Source: Pseudoduganella rivuli (GTDB taxonomy: Bacteria; Pseudomonadota; Gammaproteobacteria; Burkholderiales; Burkholderiaceae_D). From it: DNA of 64,000 nt. Below the pieces are notes generated by a model. It was not told the origin of the DNA, searched no databases, and saw only the letters and a program-made list of their open reading frames with translations. The position numbers were made by a program, and so were the translations under genes. The stretch covers positions 1-64,000 of the forward strand of contig NZ_WKJJ01000020.1 of assembly GCF_009674485.1 (NCBI RefSeq), in the 5' to 3' direction. Positions 26,874 to 35,261 of this stretch are shown here, in pieces (the stretch's first letter is position 1; each line of letters opens with the position of its first letter).

Positions 26874-27941
26874 TCAGAACAGGTGGTGGATGCCGATGGT
26901 CGTCACCAGCTGGCTGTCGCCGGCGGCCACGCCCGTATTGTTCTGGATCGCGAATTTCGCCGCGCCGCCCGCGTTCTGGTACGCCGCCTGCACGTAGAAT
27001 TCGGAACGCTTCGACAGCGCATACACGTGGCTGACGCTGAACTGGTCGTATTTCGCGGCGCCCAGCTTGGAGCGGGTATAGCCGAAGTTCAGGGTGCGCA
27101 CGTCCGCATAGCGCCATGCGGCGCCCAGGTCGATGTTCTTTTGTTTGAACGACGACGTGGGTAAATCCACCGTGCTTTGCGTGTACAGCGCATTCAGGCG
27201 CCATGCGCCGGCCGTGTAGCCGCCGCCCGCCGCCCACGTGGTGAGAGAGTTGAACACGGTGCCCGCGTTGCCCAGGCCCAGCGACCCGAGGAACGTGCCG
27301 GCATAACCGGCCGCGCGGTCGTTCTGCTTGCTGTACGCCAGCGCCAGGCGCAACGGGCCGTTGACGTAATTCGCGCCCGCACTGGTGTTGCGGCCCTTGC
27401 TGGCGCTGCCCGCCACTTCACCGAAACCCACCATCGCGCTGACGGTCAGGCCGGACATGGCCGGCGACGTGTAGCGCACCGTGTTGTTGAACTGGTAGGT
27501 GTTGGCCAGCGTGTCCAGGTTCCCCGGGTGGAACAGGTAAAAGTTCGTCAGCTGGAAGCCGTTGCTCAATTTGCCCGCGTAGTCGAATACGATGTCCGGC
27601 ATGTTGCCCAGGGTGACGGCGCCAAAGTCGCCGGACAGGCCCACCGTCGTATAGCGGTTGAAAATCTTGCTGGCGTTGGTCGACGCGCCCGTGTCGGTGG
27701 CGAAGCCGCCTTCCAGCTGGAAGTTGGCTTTCAGGCCGCCGCCCAGGTCTTCCACGCCACGGAAACCGAAGCGGTCCGGCTGCATCGTGCCCTGGTCGAC
27801 GCGCTGCACGGATTTTCCGGCCACGTCGTTGACGTAGGCGACGCCGGCATCGAGGCTGCCGTAGACGGTGACGTTGCTCTGCGCATGGGCGGCACCGCAG
27901 GCAATGGTCATGGCGGCGATGGCAAATTGGTGCTTTTTCAT
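26874..27941 (-). CDS. outer-membrane porin downstream of the catabolic genes
   Basis: The 355-residue protein has a signal peptide ending AAHA before [20 protein letters not shown], the porin strand motif [20 protein letters not shown], the constriction-loop region, and a terminal phenylalanine (IGIHHLF). It is a 16-strand general porin of Burkholderiales type. It begins 98 bases after the VanB-type reductase on the same strand behind AAAGGGAG, and is followed closely by a chemoreceptor gene. A role in outer-membrane passage of the catabolic substrate is inferred from position. Confidence 0.9.
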   Translation of the reverse strand: MKKHQFAIAAMTIACGAAHAQSNVTVYGSLDAGVAYVNDVAGKSVQRVDQGTMQPDRFGFRGVEDLGGGLKANFQLEGGFATDTGASTNASKIFNRYTTVGLSGDFGAVTLGNMPDIVFDYAGKLSNGFQLTNFYLFHPGNLDTLANTYQFNNTVRYTSPAMSGLTVSAMVGFGEVAGSASKGRNTSAGANYVNGPLRLALAYSKQNDRAAGYAGTFLGSLGLGNAGTVFNSLTTWAAGGGYTAGAWRLNALYTQSTVDLPTSSFKQKNIDLGAAWRYADVRTLNFGYTRSKLGAAKYDQFSVSHVYALSKRSEFYVQAAYQNAGGAAKFAIQNNTGVAAGDSQLVTTIGIHHLF

Positions 27942-28039
27942 GTGTACTCCCTTTGTTATGGGCGGCCGAAGCCGCGTCTTATGAATAAAACGTCTGTCGC
28001 ATCATTTGAATTGTTGGCCCGTGCCGGGCCGCGGGGGCG

Positions 28040-28993
28040 TTACAGGTCGAGCACGAGGCGCTGACCCTTGCATCCGGAGACGCACACCATCATGGTCTTG
28101 CCCGACTCGCGTTCCGCCTTCGTCAGCACGCCGTCGCGGTGGTCCGGCGTGCCATCGAGCACGGCGGTTTCACACGAACCGCACACGCCTTCGCGGCAAC
28201 TGTGGTCCACGTCGACACCGGCTTCCAGCAGCGCGTCGAGCAGCGATTTCCCGGCTGGCACCAGCACCATTTTTTGCGACTTCGCCAGGCTGCATTCATA
28301 CGCGCTGTCCTGTTTGATGACAGGCGGTTCCGCGGCGGCAAAGCGTTCGATATGGATGTTGGGCAGGCCCAGTTCCTCTCCCAGCTGTTCAAAGGCGTTG
28401 AGCATCGGCGTCGGTCCGCAGCAATAGAAATGCGCCGCGGGAGATTTCGACGCCAGGTAGCCGCGCAGGTCGGGCGGGCTGCCGGCTTCCTGGTCGAAGT
28501 GCATCAGCACGCGGCCATCCTGCGCCAGTTGCCCGACAAAGGCGGCTTCCGTGCGGCTGCGCGCGCAGTACAGCAACTCCACGGATTTGCCGAGGCGGCG
28601 CAACTCGTTGAACATGCACAGGATCGGTGTGACGCCGATGCCGCCGGCAATCAGCACCGTGTGCTCCGCCGCTTCCTCCAGCGGGAAGTTGTTGCGCGGG
28701 CGGCCGACCTGGATGGTCGAACCCACGCGCAACTGTTCGTGCACGTAACGCGAGCCGCCACGGCTGTTGCGGTCATTCAAAACGCCAATCACGTAGCGGT
28801 TGCGCTCCATCGGCGAATTCCACAGCGAATAGCTGCGCACCACGCCGTTCGGCAAGTGCAGGTCGATGTGGGAACCGGCCGAAAAGGCCGGCAATTCATC
28901 GCCTTGCGGCGATACCAGTTCGACGCTGACGATGCCTTGCGCTTCGAAGTGCATGGCCTGTACGCGCACGGTGATTTGTTGGCTGTTGCTCAT
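28040..28993 (-). CDS. PDR/VanB-family oxidoreductase (FMN, NAD, 2Fe-2S)
   Basis: The 317-residue reductase passes electrons from NAD(P)H through FMN to a plant-type ferredoxin domain that feeds the Rieske oxygenase encoded just upstream. It has the flavin-binding RSYSLWNSP, the nucleotide site LIAGGIGVTPILCMF, and the C-terminal cluster motif CREGVCGSCETAVLDG with its fourth Cys in MMVCVSGCKG. Domain order FMN-NAD-[2Fe-2S] is that of phthalate dioxygenase reductase and VanB. It begins 21 bases after the oxygenase stop. Confidence 0.93.
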   Translation of the reverse strand: MSNSQQITVRVQAMHFEAQGIVSVELVSPQGDELPAFSAGSHIDLHLPNGVVRSYSLWNSPMERNRYVIGVLNDRNSRGGSRYVHEQLRVGSTIQVGRPRNNFPLEEAAEHTVLIAGGIGVTPILCMFNELRRLGKSVELLYCARSRTEAAFVGQLAQDGRVLMHFDQEAGSPPDLRGYLASKSPAAHFYCCGPTPMLNAFEQLGEELGLPNIHIERFAAAEPPVIKQDSAYECSLAKSQKMVLVPAGKSLLDALLEAGVDVDHSCREGVCGSCETAVLDGTPDHRDGVLTKAERESGKTMMVCVSGCKGQRLVLDL

Positions 28994-29014
28994 GGCGGCT
29001 GCTCCCGATCTTGA

Positions 29015-30031
29015 TTACTGTTCCGCGGCGGCGATTTGCGCCTTGGCGAGGCTGCGCAGGTGGCGGCGCAGGCGCACGATACCCATGTCGTGCTGGTACA
29101 GCATTTCACGCTGGTTGGCGTCCGGCTCCATCGCTTCCAGGATTTCGCGGTCCTGTTCCAGCACGTGCCAGTGGCGCGCTTCCAGGCGGTTCTTGTACAG
29201 GAAGCGCCACGTGTCGCGCTGCCAACCCTCCACCTTGCGCACGCGCCAGAAGAACACGGCGGTGGCGTTTTCCTCGATCGGCGCATAGCCGCCGATGATG
29301 ATGAAGTTGCCGCCAGGGCCGCCGGTCTTCGGATACGGGATTTCCAGGCGCATCCACTGAATACCGGTTTCCGCATACTCGGTCCAGTCGAAGTTCACGC
29401 CGCGCTGGCCTTCCTTCTCGAACACGAAGCCAGTGTCCGTGTCGCGCACGCGGAACGCGGCGGTCGATTCGCCTTCCGCCATCGAGTGCGACTGCTTGTG
29501 CAGGAAGGTGCCGTGCATCGGGTCCAGCACGTTGTCCAGCACGTAGCGGTAGTCGCCATTCCATTCCGCGTAGCACAGGAAGTTCGAGTATTCGCCGCCC
29601 GTCAATTCTTCCGGCAATTGCAGTGGTGGCGGCTCGTCCACGTCCTTGCTGGCGTTGTAGAGGAAGATGGCGCCGGCCGCTTCCTGCACGTGGAAGCGGC
29701 GCGTGGCTTTCGCGCCTTCCAGTTTGCAGCCAGGGCTGCCCGGCACGCTGGTCACCACGCCGTCAAAGCGCACCTGTACGCCGTGGTAGCCGCAGGCGAT
29801 GCGGTCGCCCAGCGCAATGCCTTTCGACAGCGGTGCGCCCCGGTGCGGGCAATGGTCTTCCAGCGCATGCAGCTTGCCGTTCGGTTCGCGCCACAGCACG
29901 AACTTGCGGCCCAGGCGGCGCAGCGACACGGGTTTTTCACCGACAAAACCGATCGGGCAGATCGGGTACCACAAGTCTTTCAGGCCTGCTGCGAGGACGG
30001 CGTCGACTGGATCGTTGGCTACGGTTTTCAT
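29015..30031 (-). CDS. Rieske aromatic ring-hydroxylating oxygenase, alpha subunit
   Basis: The 338-residue oxygenase has the Rieske cluster ligands Cys61-x-His63 (CPHRGAPLSKG) and Cys80-x2-His83 (CGYHGVQVRF), and the mononuclear iron site in NVLDPMHGTFLHKQSH with two histidines. This is the VanA/phthalate-oxygenase-like group, which works as an alpha-only oligomer with a VanB-type reductase; such enzymes hydroxylate or O-demethylate aromatic acids and similar rings. Substrate cannot be read from the sequence. ATG 30031 follows GGAGATGCC; an earlier in-frame codon adds six non-conserved residues. Confidence 0.93.
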   Translation of the reverse strand: MKTVANDPVDAVLAAGLKDLWYPICPIGFVGEKPVSLRRLGRKFVLWREPNGKLHALEDHCPHRGAPLSKGIALGDRIACGYHGVQVRFDGVVTSVPGSPGCKLEGAKATRRFHVQEAAGAIFLYNASKDVDEPPPLQLPEELTGGEYSNFLCYAEWNGDYRYVLDNVLDPMHGTFLHKQSHSMAEGESTAAFRVRDTDTGFVFEKEGQRGVNFDWTEYAETGIQWMRLEIPYPKTGGPGGNFIIIGGYAPIEENATAVFFWRVRKVEGWQRDTWRFLYKNRLEARHWHVLEQDREILEAMEPDANQREMLYQHDMGIVRLRRHLRSLAKAQIAAAEQ

Positions 30032-30042
30032 GGCATCTCCTC

Positions 30043-30267
30043 TCAGCATTCGGCAGCCAGGCGCGCAATGGTGGCCTGGTAATTTTGTTCAGTCCATTCG
30101 CCCTGGCCGGGGAAGTTCGGGCCGGTGCGGTTCAGGTAAGCGACCAGCGCCGGCAGCGTGTCGATGCCGGAGGCAAAGGCGCGCTCGATGGCGTCGCCCA
30201 GCAAGTCTTCGAAGGCGGTCGGTTCGCGCAGGCGCGCCTGGTGCACAGTCAGGTAACGTTGTTGCAT
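30043..30267 (-). CDS. small protein of Rieske gene clusters (recombinase-like HTH type)
   Basis: The 74-residue acidic protein opens MQQRYLTVHQARLREPTAFE and continues LLGDAIERAFASGIDTLPAL, ending with WTEQNYQATIARLAAEC. I associate it with small helical proteins annotated as recombinase-like helix-turn-helix proteins beside ring-hydroxylating oxygenases. It lies 11 bases before the oxygenase start and 12 bases after the VOC gene, behind AAAAGGAGACC, so it is certainly part of the operon. Function is unknown; an accessory or assembly role is as likely as DNA binding. Confidence 0.75.
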   Translation of the reverse strand: MQQRYLTVHQARLREPTAFEDLLGDAIERAFASGIDTLPALVAYLNRTGPNFPGQGEWTEQNYQATIARLAAEC

Positions 30268-30279
30268 GATGGTCTCCTT

Positions 30280-31242
30280 TTAAGATTTTTTATCGGTGAG
30301 GAATTTGCCGCCGGGCGCATCCGCATTCTTTTGGCGGCGGGTATTGCCGTCGATGCCGCCGTCGATCGCCCATTCCGCAAACACGGTGGGACCCGGCTCG
30401 AATTCGCGGGCTTCCCATGCTTCATCGAGCTGGTCTTCATCCGCGTAGTATTCGATCAGGCCGCCGGCGGGATTCTTGAAGTACCAGAAATACGCGGACG
30501 AAATCGGATGGCGGCCCGGTCCCAGTTGCGTGTCCCAGCCCTGGCGCGACATGTGCATGCCGCCGCCAAACACTTCGTGGATGTCACGCACCGAAAATGC
30601 AACGTGGTTCAAGCCCGCTTTCGGGTTCGGTGTTTGCAGCAGGAACAAGTCGTGGTGGCCGCCTTTCGGAGCGCAGCGCAGGAACGCGCCCCGCGCCGGA
30701 TAGCGGTCCGACGGTACGAAGCCAAAGTTTTCGCAGTAGAAGGCTTCGCATGCCGCCACGTCCGTGACGAAAAACACCACGTGGCCCACTTCGATCGGCG
30801 CGGCGCGCTCATAGGCGGGACTGCGCTGGTTCAGGCGGGGGCGCTCGTTCCACGTATTCATTTGCGCGCACTCGACTTGCACGTCGCGCTTTTTCGTCAC
30901 CTGGAAGCGCACGGCCAGGCCGTTCGGGTCCGTGCAGCCGACACGGCCGCCGCCCGTCACGAAGCCGGGCAGCGCGCGTGCACGGTTGCCGATATGGTCG
31001 AGCGCCGCCTCGGACGCCACGCCCCACACGACTTCGCGCAGGGTAGGGCCTTCTTCAATCGCGGGCGGCAGCGCCGGGTCGTCCGAACGGCGCACGACGA
31101 TGCGGCAACCGTTCATGGATTCAAACGACAGCAAGCCTTCGTTTTCTTCCACCAGCTGCAAGCCCCAGTCCGAGAAGAAGGCCTTGCATGCGGCCAGGTC
31201 GTCCGCGCCGTAAGTGATTTCATCGATTCCTAAAACGTCCAT
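30280..31242 (-). CDS. VOC-family protein, extradiol-dioxygenase-like
   Basis: The 320-residue protein has two vicinal-oxygen-chelate modules. The first (about 5-135) opens VLGIDEITYGADDLAACKAF; the second (about 148-290) has the probable metal ligands His in IEVGHVVFFVTDV, His in GLNHVAFSVRDIHE, and Glu in GGLIEYYADEDQLD. Size and the His-His-Glu set fit a type I extradiol ring-cleaving dioxygenase, with only the second module metal-binding. It would open a catechol-like ring produced by the upstream oxygenase; that is inference. Its stop and the ALDH start sit in a tight operon. Confidence 0.85.
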   Translation of the reverse strand: MDVLGIDEITYGADDLAACKAFFSDWGLQLVEENEGLLSFESMNGCRIVVRRSDDPALPPAIEEGPTLREVVWGVASEAALDHIGNRARALPGFVTGGGRVGCTDPNGLAVRFQVTKKRDVQVECAQMNTWNERPRLNQRSPAYERAAPIEVGHVVFFVTDVAACEAFYCENFGFVPSDRYPARGAFLRCAPKGGHHDLFLLQTPNPKAGLNHVAFSVRDIHEVFGGGMHMSRQGWDTQLGPGRHPISSAYFWYFKNPAGGLIEYYADEDQLDEAWEAREFEPGPTVFAEWAIDGGIDGNTRRQKNADAPGGKFLTDKKS

Positions 31243-31243
31243 G

Positions 31244-32725
31244 TCATTTCCCCTGCGCCCATTGCAGCGGCATGTCGTTCATGCCCCAGTAGACGCTTTT
31301 CTGTTCCATGTATTGCAGGATGCCGAGGCGGCCCTTTTCGCGGCCCAGGCCACTGTCGCGCCAGCCGCCGAACGGCGTGGCGATTGAAAACTGCTTGTAC
31401 GTGTTGATCCACACGGTGCCGGCCTGCACCGCGCGCGCAAAGCGCCATGCCTTCTTGTAGTCCCGGGTCCAGATGCCCGCCGCCAGCGCATACACGCTGT
31501 CGTTGGCCTGGCGGATCAAGTCGTCCTCGTCGTCGAACGCCATCGCCACCAGCACGGGGCCGAAAATCTCTTCCTGGCAAATCCGCATGGTGTTGTCGAC
31601 GTTTTCAATGATGGTCGGCAGGTAGTAATTCCCCTTGGCCAGCGCCGGGTCTTGCGGACGCATGCCGCCGGTGCGCAAGGTGCCGCCTTCGCGCAAGCCA
31701 AGCGCCACGTAGGATTCGATGCTGTCGCGGTGGCGCGCCGTGATCAGCGGACCCATTTGCGTGCGTTCGTCGGCCGGGTCGCCCACGCGCAGCGCGGCGG
31801 CGCCGGCGGCCAGCTTTTCCATGAAGGCGTCGTAGATGCCGCGCGCCACGAACAGGCGGGAACCGGCGATGCAGGATTCGCCCGACGAACTGAAGATGCC
31901 GTACAACACGCCTGCCACCGCGTGGTCGATATCCGCATCGTCAAACACGATGGTGGGGGATTTGCCGCCCAGTTCCATCGATACCGGCATCATCTTGTCG
32001 GCGGCAATATGGGCGATGTGCTTGCCCGTGACGGTGCCGCCCGTGAACGATACGCGCTTGACCAGCGGGTGCACGGTGATGGCGTCGCCCAGCACGGAAC
32101 CCTTGCCGGGCAACACGCTGATCAAGCCATGGGGCACGCCGGCCGCGTAGCAGATGCGCGCCAGTTCCAGCGCCAGCAGCGGCGTGATTTCCGCCGGTTT
32201 CACCACCACGGCATTGCCTGCCGCCAGTGCGGGCGCCATCTTTTGCGCTTCGCTGGCAATCGGCGAATTCCATGGCGTGATCGCGGCCACCACGCCCATG
32301 GCTTCATACACGCTCATGGTCAGCTGGTCGCCGCGTGCCGGCGTGATGGTTTCTTCCAGCGTTTCGCAGGCGGCGGCAAAGAACTGGAACGTGGCGGCGG
32401 CGCTGGCCACCAGCGCGCGGCATTCCGTGATCGGCTTGCCATTGTCCAGGCGCTGCAACTGCGCCAGGTCTTCCGCCTCGTCGCGGATCAGTTGCGCCAC
32501 CTTGTGCAGCACGGCGGCGCGTTCATGCGGCTTGCGTTGCCCCCAGCCACTGGTGCGGAATGCGCGGTCCGCGCCTTCGATGGCTTCCTGCACGTCCGCC
32601 AGGCTGGCGGCATGCAGATGCGTGACGGCTTCGCCGGTGGCCGGGTACAGGGTCGCATAGCGGTCGCCGCCGCCGAGGCGCCATTCCCCCGCGATGCAGA
32701 TGGGTTGAGTGACAGATAAGTCCAT
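31244..32725 (-). CDS. aldehyde dehydrogenase of the catabolic operon
   Basis: The enzyme (493 residues from ATG 32725) is a full-length NAD(P)-dependent aldehyde dehydrogenase with ITPWNSPIASEAQKMAPALA for cofactor binding, SMELGGKSPTIVFDDADID with the general-base Glu, and the catalytic Cys in SSGESCIAGSRLFV. It resembles the betaine/hydroxymuconic-semialdehyde/vanillin dehydrogenase groups; substrate unknown. A TTG at 32737 is an alternative start, four bases after GAGGA, whereas the ATG has only a weak GAGA; the true N-terminus is uncertain by four residues. The next gene upstream ends seven bases away. Confidence 0.92.
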   Translation of the reverse strand: MDLSVTQPICIAGEWRLGGGDRYATLYPATGEAVTHLHAASLADVQEAIEGADRAFRTSGWGQRKPHERAAVLHKVAQLIRDEAEDLAQLQRLDNGKPITECRALVASAAATFQFFAAACETLEETITPARGDQLTMSVYEAMGVVAAITPWNSPIASEAQKMAPALAAGNAVVVKPAEITPLLALELARICYAAGVPHGLISVLPGKGSVLGDAITVHPLVKRVSFTGGTVTGKHIAHIAADKMMPVSMELGGKSPTIVFDDADIDHAVAGVLYGIFSSSGESCIAGSRLFVARGIYDAFMEKLAAGAAALRVGDPADERTQMGPLITARHRDSIESYVALGLREGGTLRTGGMRPQDPALAKGNYYLPTIIENVDNTMRICQEEIFGPVLVAMAFDDEDDLIRQANDSVYALAAGIWTRDYKKAWRFARAVQAGTVWINTYKQFSIATPFGGWRDSGLGREKGRLGILQYMEQKSVYWGMNDMPLQWAQGK

Positions 32726-32744
32726 AATTTTTCTCAATTCGTCC

Positions 32745-33545
32745 TCAGATCGACAGCGCGTGCGCGCGGTTGTTCAGGGCGCGCACCACGCTGTACACGG
32801 TCAGCGCGGAAGTTTTCGGATTGGCCGCCAGCGGCTTGCCGCGCATCGTCAGTTCCAGCCCGCCGAATGCGCCGGCCGCTTCCACGTGGTGTACGTTTTC
32901 CGTCACGGCGGGATCGGCCAGCAGGCGCACCTGCGTGCGGTCCAGGCCCAGGCCCGCCAGCGACAGGGTGGCCGCCACATTGGCGTTTTTCGGATACAGG
33001 CGCGCCGCTTCGCGGGCGCTGCCTTCGAAAATCACGGCCGCCTGTTCCAGGTGATCCAGGTCGACCAGCTTTTCAGCGGGCGTATCCTTCCATGCACCGG
33101 GCGGCTTGCGGCCCGTGTACACGACGGAATCCAGGCCGCCGATGCGGGCCGCGGCCAGCGCATCGATGGCGCCGATCGCGCCGGACAGCAGTTGCACCTG
33201 GGTCTTGCCGCGCTGCGCCGCCAGTTCCAGCTTTTCCGCCAGGCCCGGTTCGGACAGCGCGCCCACCGACACCACCATGCACGGAATACCCGATTCCAGC
33301 GCAGGGATGATGTGTTCTTCAATCGCGCGGTGGCCCGCGCATTCGATCAGCAAGTCGGGCCGCGAACCGTTCAGGCCCACACCGACCCTGGCGTGCGGCG
33401 CCAGTTCGCGCACGGTGGCGCCGGCGGTGTCCAGCGCGGCGGCCGGCACGATCACGAGGTCGAACACGACTTCCGGATCGCTTTTCAGCAGCTCCATCAC
33501 GCCGACGCCGATGGCGCCGCAACCAATCATCGATACATGCAGCAT
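32745..33545 (-). CDS. aspartate dehydrogenase-like protein (NadX family)
   Basis: The 266-residue protein has an N-terminal Rossmann domain (MLHVSMIGCGAIGVGVMELL, with GxGxxG) and the C-terminal part of the L-aspartate dehydrogenase family, including LLSGAIGAIDALAAARIGGL and the conserved PKNANVAATLSLAGLGLDRT. True members oxidise L-aspartate to iminoaspartate with NAD(P)+ and supply NAD synthesis. Here the gene is in the middle of a catabolic operon, far from nad genes, so its substrate is more likely an amino compound of this pathway, or it acts in reductive amination. That is inferred from context. Confidence 0.85.
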   Translation of the reverse strand: MLHVSMIGCGAIGVGVMELLKSDPEVVFDLVIVPAAALDTAGATVRELAPHARVGVGLNGSRPDLLIECAGHRAIEEHIIPALESGIPCMVVSVGALSEPGLAEKLELAAQRGKTQVQLLSGAIGAIDALAAARIGGLDSVVYTGRKPPGAWKDTPAEKLVDLDHLEQAAVIFEGSAREAARLYPKNANVAATLSLAGLGLDRTQVRLLADPAVTENVHHVEAAGAFGGLELTMRGKPLAANPKTSALTVYSVVRALNNRAHALSI

Positions 33546-33554
33546 GGCGGCTCC

Positions 33555-35261
33555 TTATGCGGCGACTGGCGCCTGGGATGACGCGGCGGCCTTGGCCGGT
33601 TCCGCGGCTTTCACGGGCGGACCGGCAAACGCGGTCTTGAAGCTGCCGATCGACAGCATGTCGATCTCCAGCAGGAACGGGCCCGGTTCGGCATTCGCCT
33701 GTTTCAGCGCGCCCGCCACGTCTTCCAGGCGCGAGATGCGCGCATGGCGCAATTGCAGCGCGTGCGACAGTTCCGCGTAATCCGGCGTGTGCAGGTCGAC
33801 ATAGTGGCGGCGGCCGCCGTACTGCACGTCCTGGATATTCTTGATGACGCCATACCCCTTGTCGTTCATCAGCACGATGACCATGTCCGCCTTTTCCTGC
33901 ACCGCCGTGGCCAGTTCACCCAGGTTCAGGATGAAGCCGCCATCGCCGGCCAGCGTGTACGTCTTCTTGCCGGAGCCCGTCACGGCGGCGCCGACGGCGG
34001 CGCCAATCCCCATGGCCAGGCCCTGGCCGATACCGCCGCCCAGCGCATGCACGCCGGCCAGCGGATCGAAGATGCGCAGGTAGCGGTTGCCCCACGTGCT
34101 GTTCGAGACCGTCACGTCGCGCACCCAGTTGAAGTGGCGGCCGGCGGCTTGCTGCAACTGTTCCACCAGTGCGCTGTATGGGCCCAGGCCATCGACCAGG
34201 CCCGCCACGGCGGTGTCGCGCGCGGCCTGCAAGTCGCCGATGAAACCGGGATCCACCTGCATTTGTCCCTCGAGGCGGTCAGCCAGTCCGGCCAGGGTCA
34301 GTTCCGCATCGCCGCACACGAAGTAATCGCTCTTGTAGCAGCGGCCCTCGGCGGCGGGATCGGCATCGACGCGGTACAGGGGGCGCGGCAATTTCAATTC
34401 GTACTTCAAGGTTTCATTGCCACGCAGGCGGGAACCCACCACCACCATCGCGTCGCAATCCTGGTAGAACGATTCCACCGGCTTGTGCAGGTTGAACGCG
34501 CCCAGCGAATAGGGGGCGTCTTCCGGCACCACGCCGCGGCCCTGCGTGGTGGTGACCACGCCGAAGCCCAGCTTGACCAGGCGCGCCACCTGCTTTGCCG
34601 CGCCGCGCGAACCGCCGCCCAGCCACAGCATCGGGCGTTTGGCTTTCTTCAGCTGCGCCGCCAGTTCGTCCAGCGCGTGCACGGACGGTTCATTACGCTG
34701 GATCGGCAGCGGTTTCAGGTCGGCCGGCATGTCGATCAACGCGGCCTGGATATCGATCGGGATTTCCACGCTGACGGGACCCATCGGCGGCGTCAGGGCG
34801 ATTTGCACGGCCTGCTTCACGGTCGACAGCGCGGTGTCCGTGCTGCGGATGCGGAACGCGGCTTTCGACACGGCTTTCAGCATCGTCAGCTGGTCGGGCG
34901 CTTCGTGGATGTACGACAGGCTCTGGTCCAGGTACGGGGTTTCGATCTGGCCCGTCAGGTGCAGCAGCGGCGTGCCGGCCGTCAGCGCTTCGACCATGGC
35001 GCCGGATGCATTGCCCGCCGCCGTGCCGGTGCTGGTCAGGCAGACGCCCAGGCCGCCCGTGGTGCGGGCATAGGCATCGGCCATGTTGGCGCCGCCCGCT
35101 TCGCCGCGCGCCGGCACGAAGCGGATCTGCCCGCGTTCGCCGAAGGCGTCCAGGATCGGCATGTTGTGGATCGAGATGACGCCGAAGGCAGCCTTCACGC
35201 CGCATTGTTCGAGGAAGGCTGCAATGGCGCAGCCGACGGTGATTTTGTTCGAGTTAGACAT
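33555..35261 (-). CDS. thiamine-diphosphate-dependent enzyme (2-oxoacid decarboxylase/lyase type)
   Basis: The 568-residue protein has the three-domain layout of acetolactate synthase, benzoylformate decarboxylase and relatives. The N-terminal domain contains the catalytic Glu in PARGEAGGANMADAYARTTG; the C-terminal domain has the ThDP/Mg motif starting GDGGFILNLGELATAV and ending VLMNDKGYG. There is no small regulatory subunit nearby and no sign of the biosynthetic FAD site, so decarboxylation of an aryl 2-oxoacid or a C-C lyase step is more likely than branched-chain synthesis. ATG 35261 follows GGAGGG and overlaps the SDR gene by eight bases; codons upstream in frame are non-conserved. Confidence 0.9.
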   Translation of the reverse strand: MSNSNKITVGCAIAAFLEQCGVKAAFGVISIHNMPILDAFGERGQIRFVPARGEAGGANMADAYARTTGGLGVCLTSTGTAAGNASGAMVEALTAGTPLLHLTGQIETPYLDQSLSYIHEAPDQLTMLKAVSKAAFRIRSTDTALSTVKQAVQIALTPPMGPVSVEIPIDIQAALIDMPADLKPLPIQRNEPSVHALDELAAQLKKAKRPMLWLGGGSRGAAKQVARLVKLGFGVVTTTQGRGVVPEDAPYSLGAFNLHKPVESFYQDCDAMVVVGSRLRGNETLKYELKLPRPLYRVDADPAAEGRCYKSDYFVCGDAELTLAGLADRLEGQMQVDPGFIGDLQAARDTAVAGLVDGLGPYSALVEQLQQAAGRHFNWVRDVTVSNSTWGNRYLRIFDPLAGVHALGGGIGQGLAMGIGAAVGAAVTGSGKKTYTLAGDGGFILNLGELATAVQEKADMVIVLMNDKGYGVIKNIQDVQYGGRRHYVDLHTPDYAELSHALQLRHARISRLEDVAGALKQANAEPGPFLLEIDMLSIGSFKTAFAGPPVKAAEPAKAAASSQAPVAA

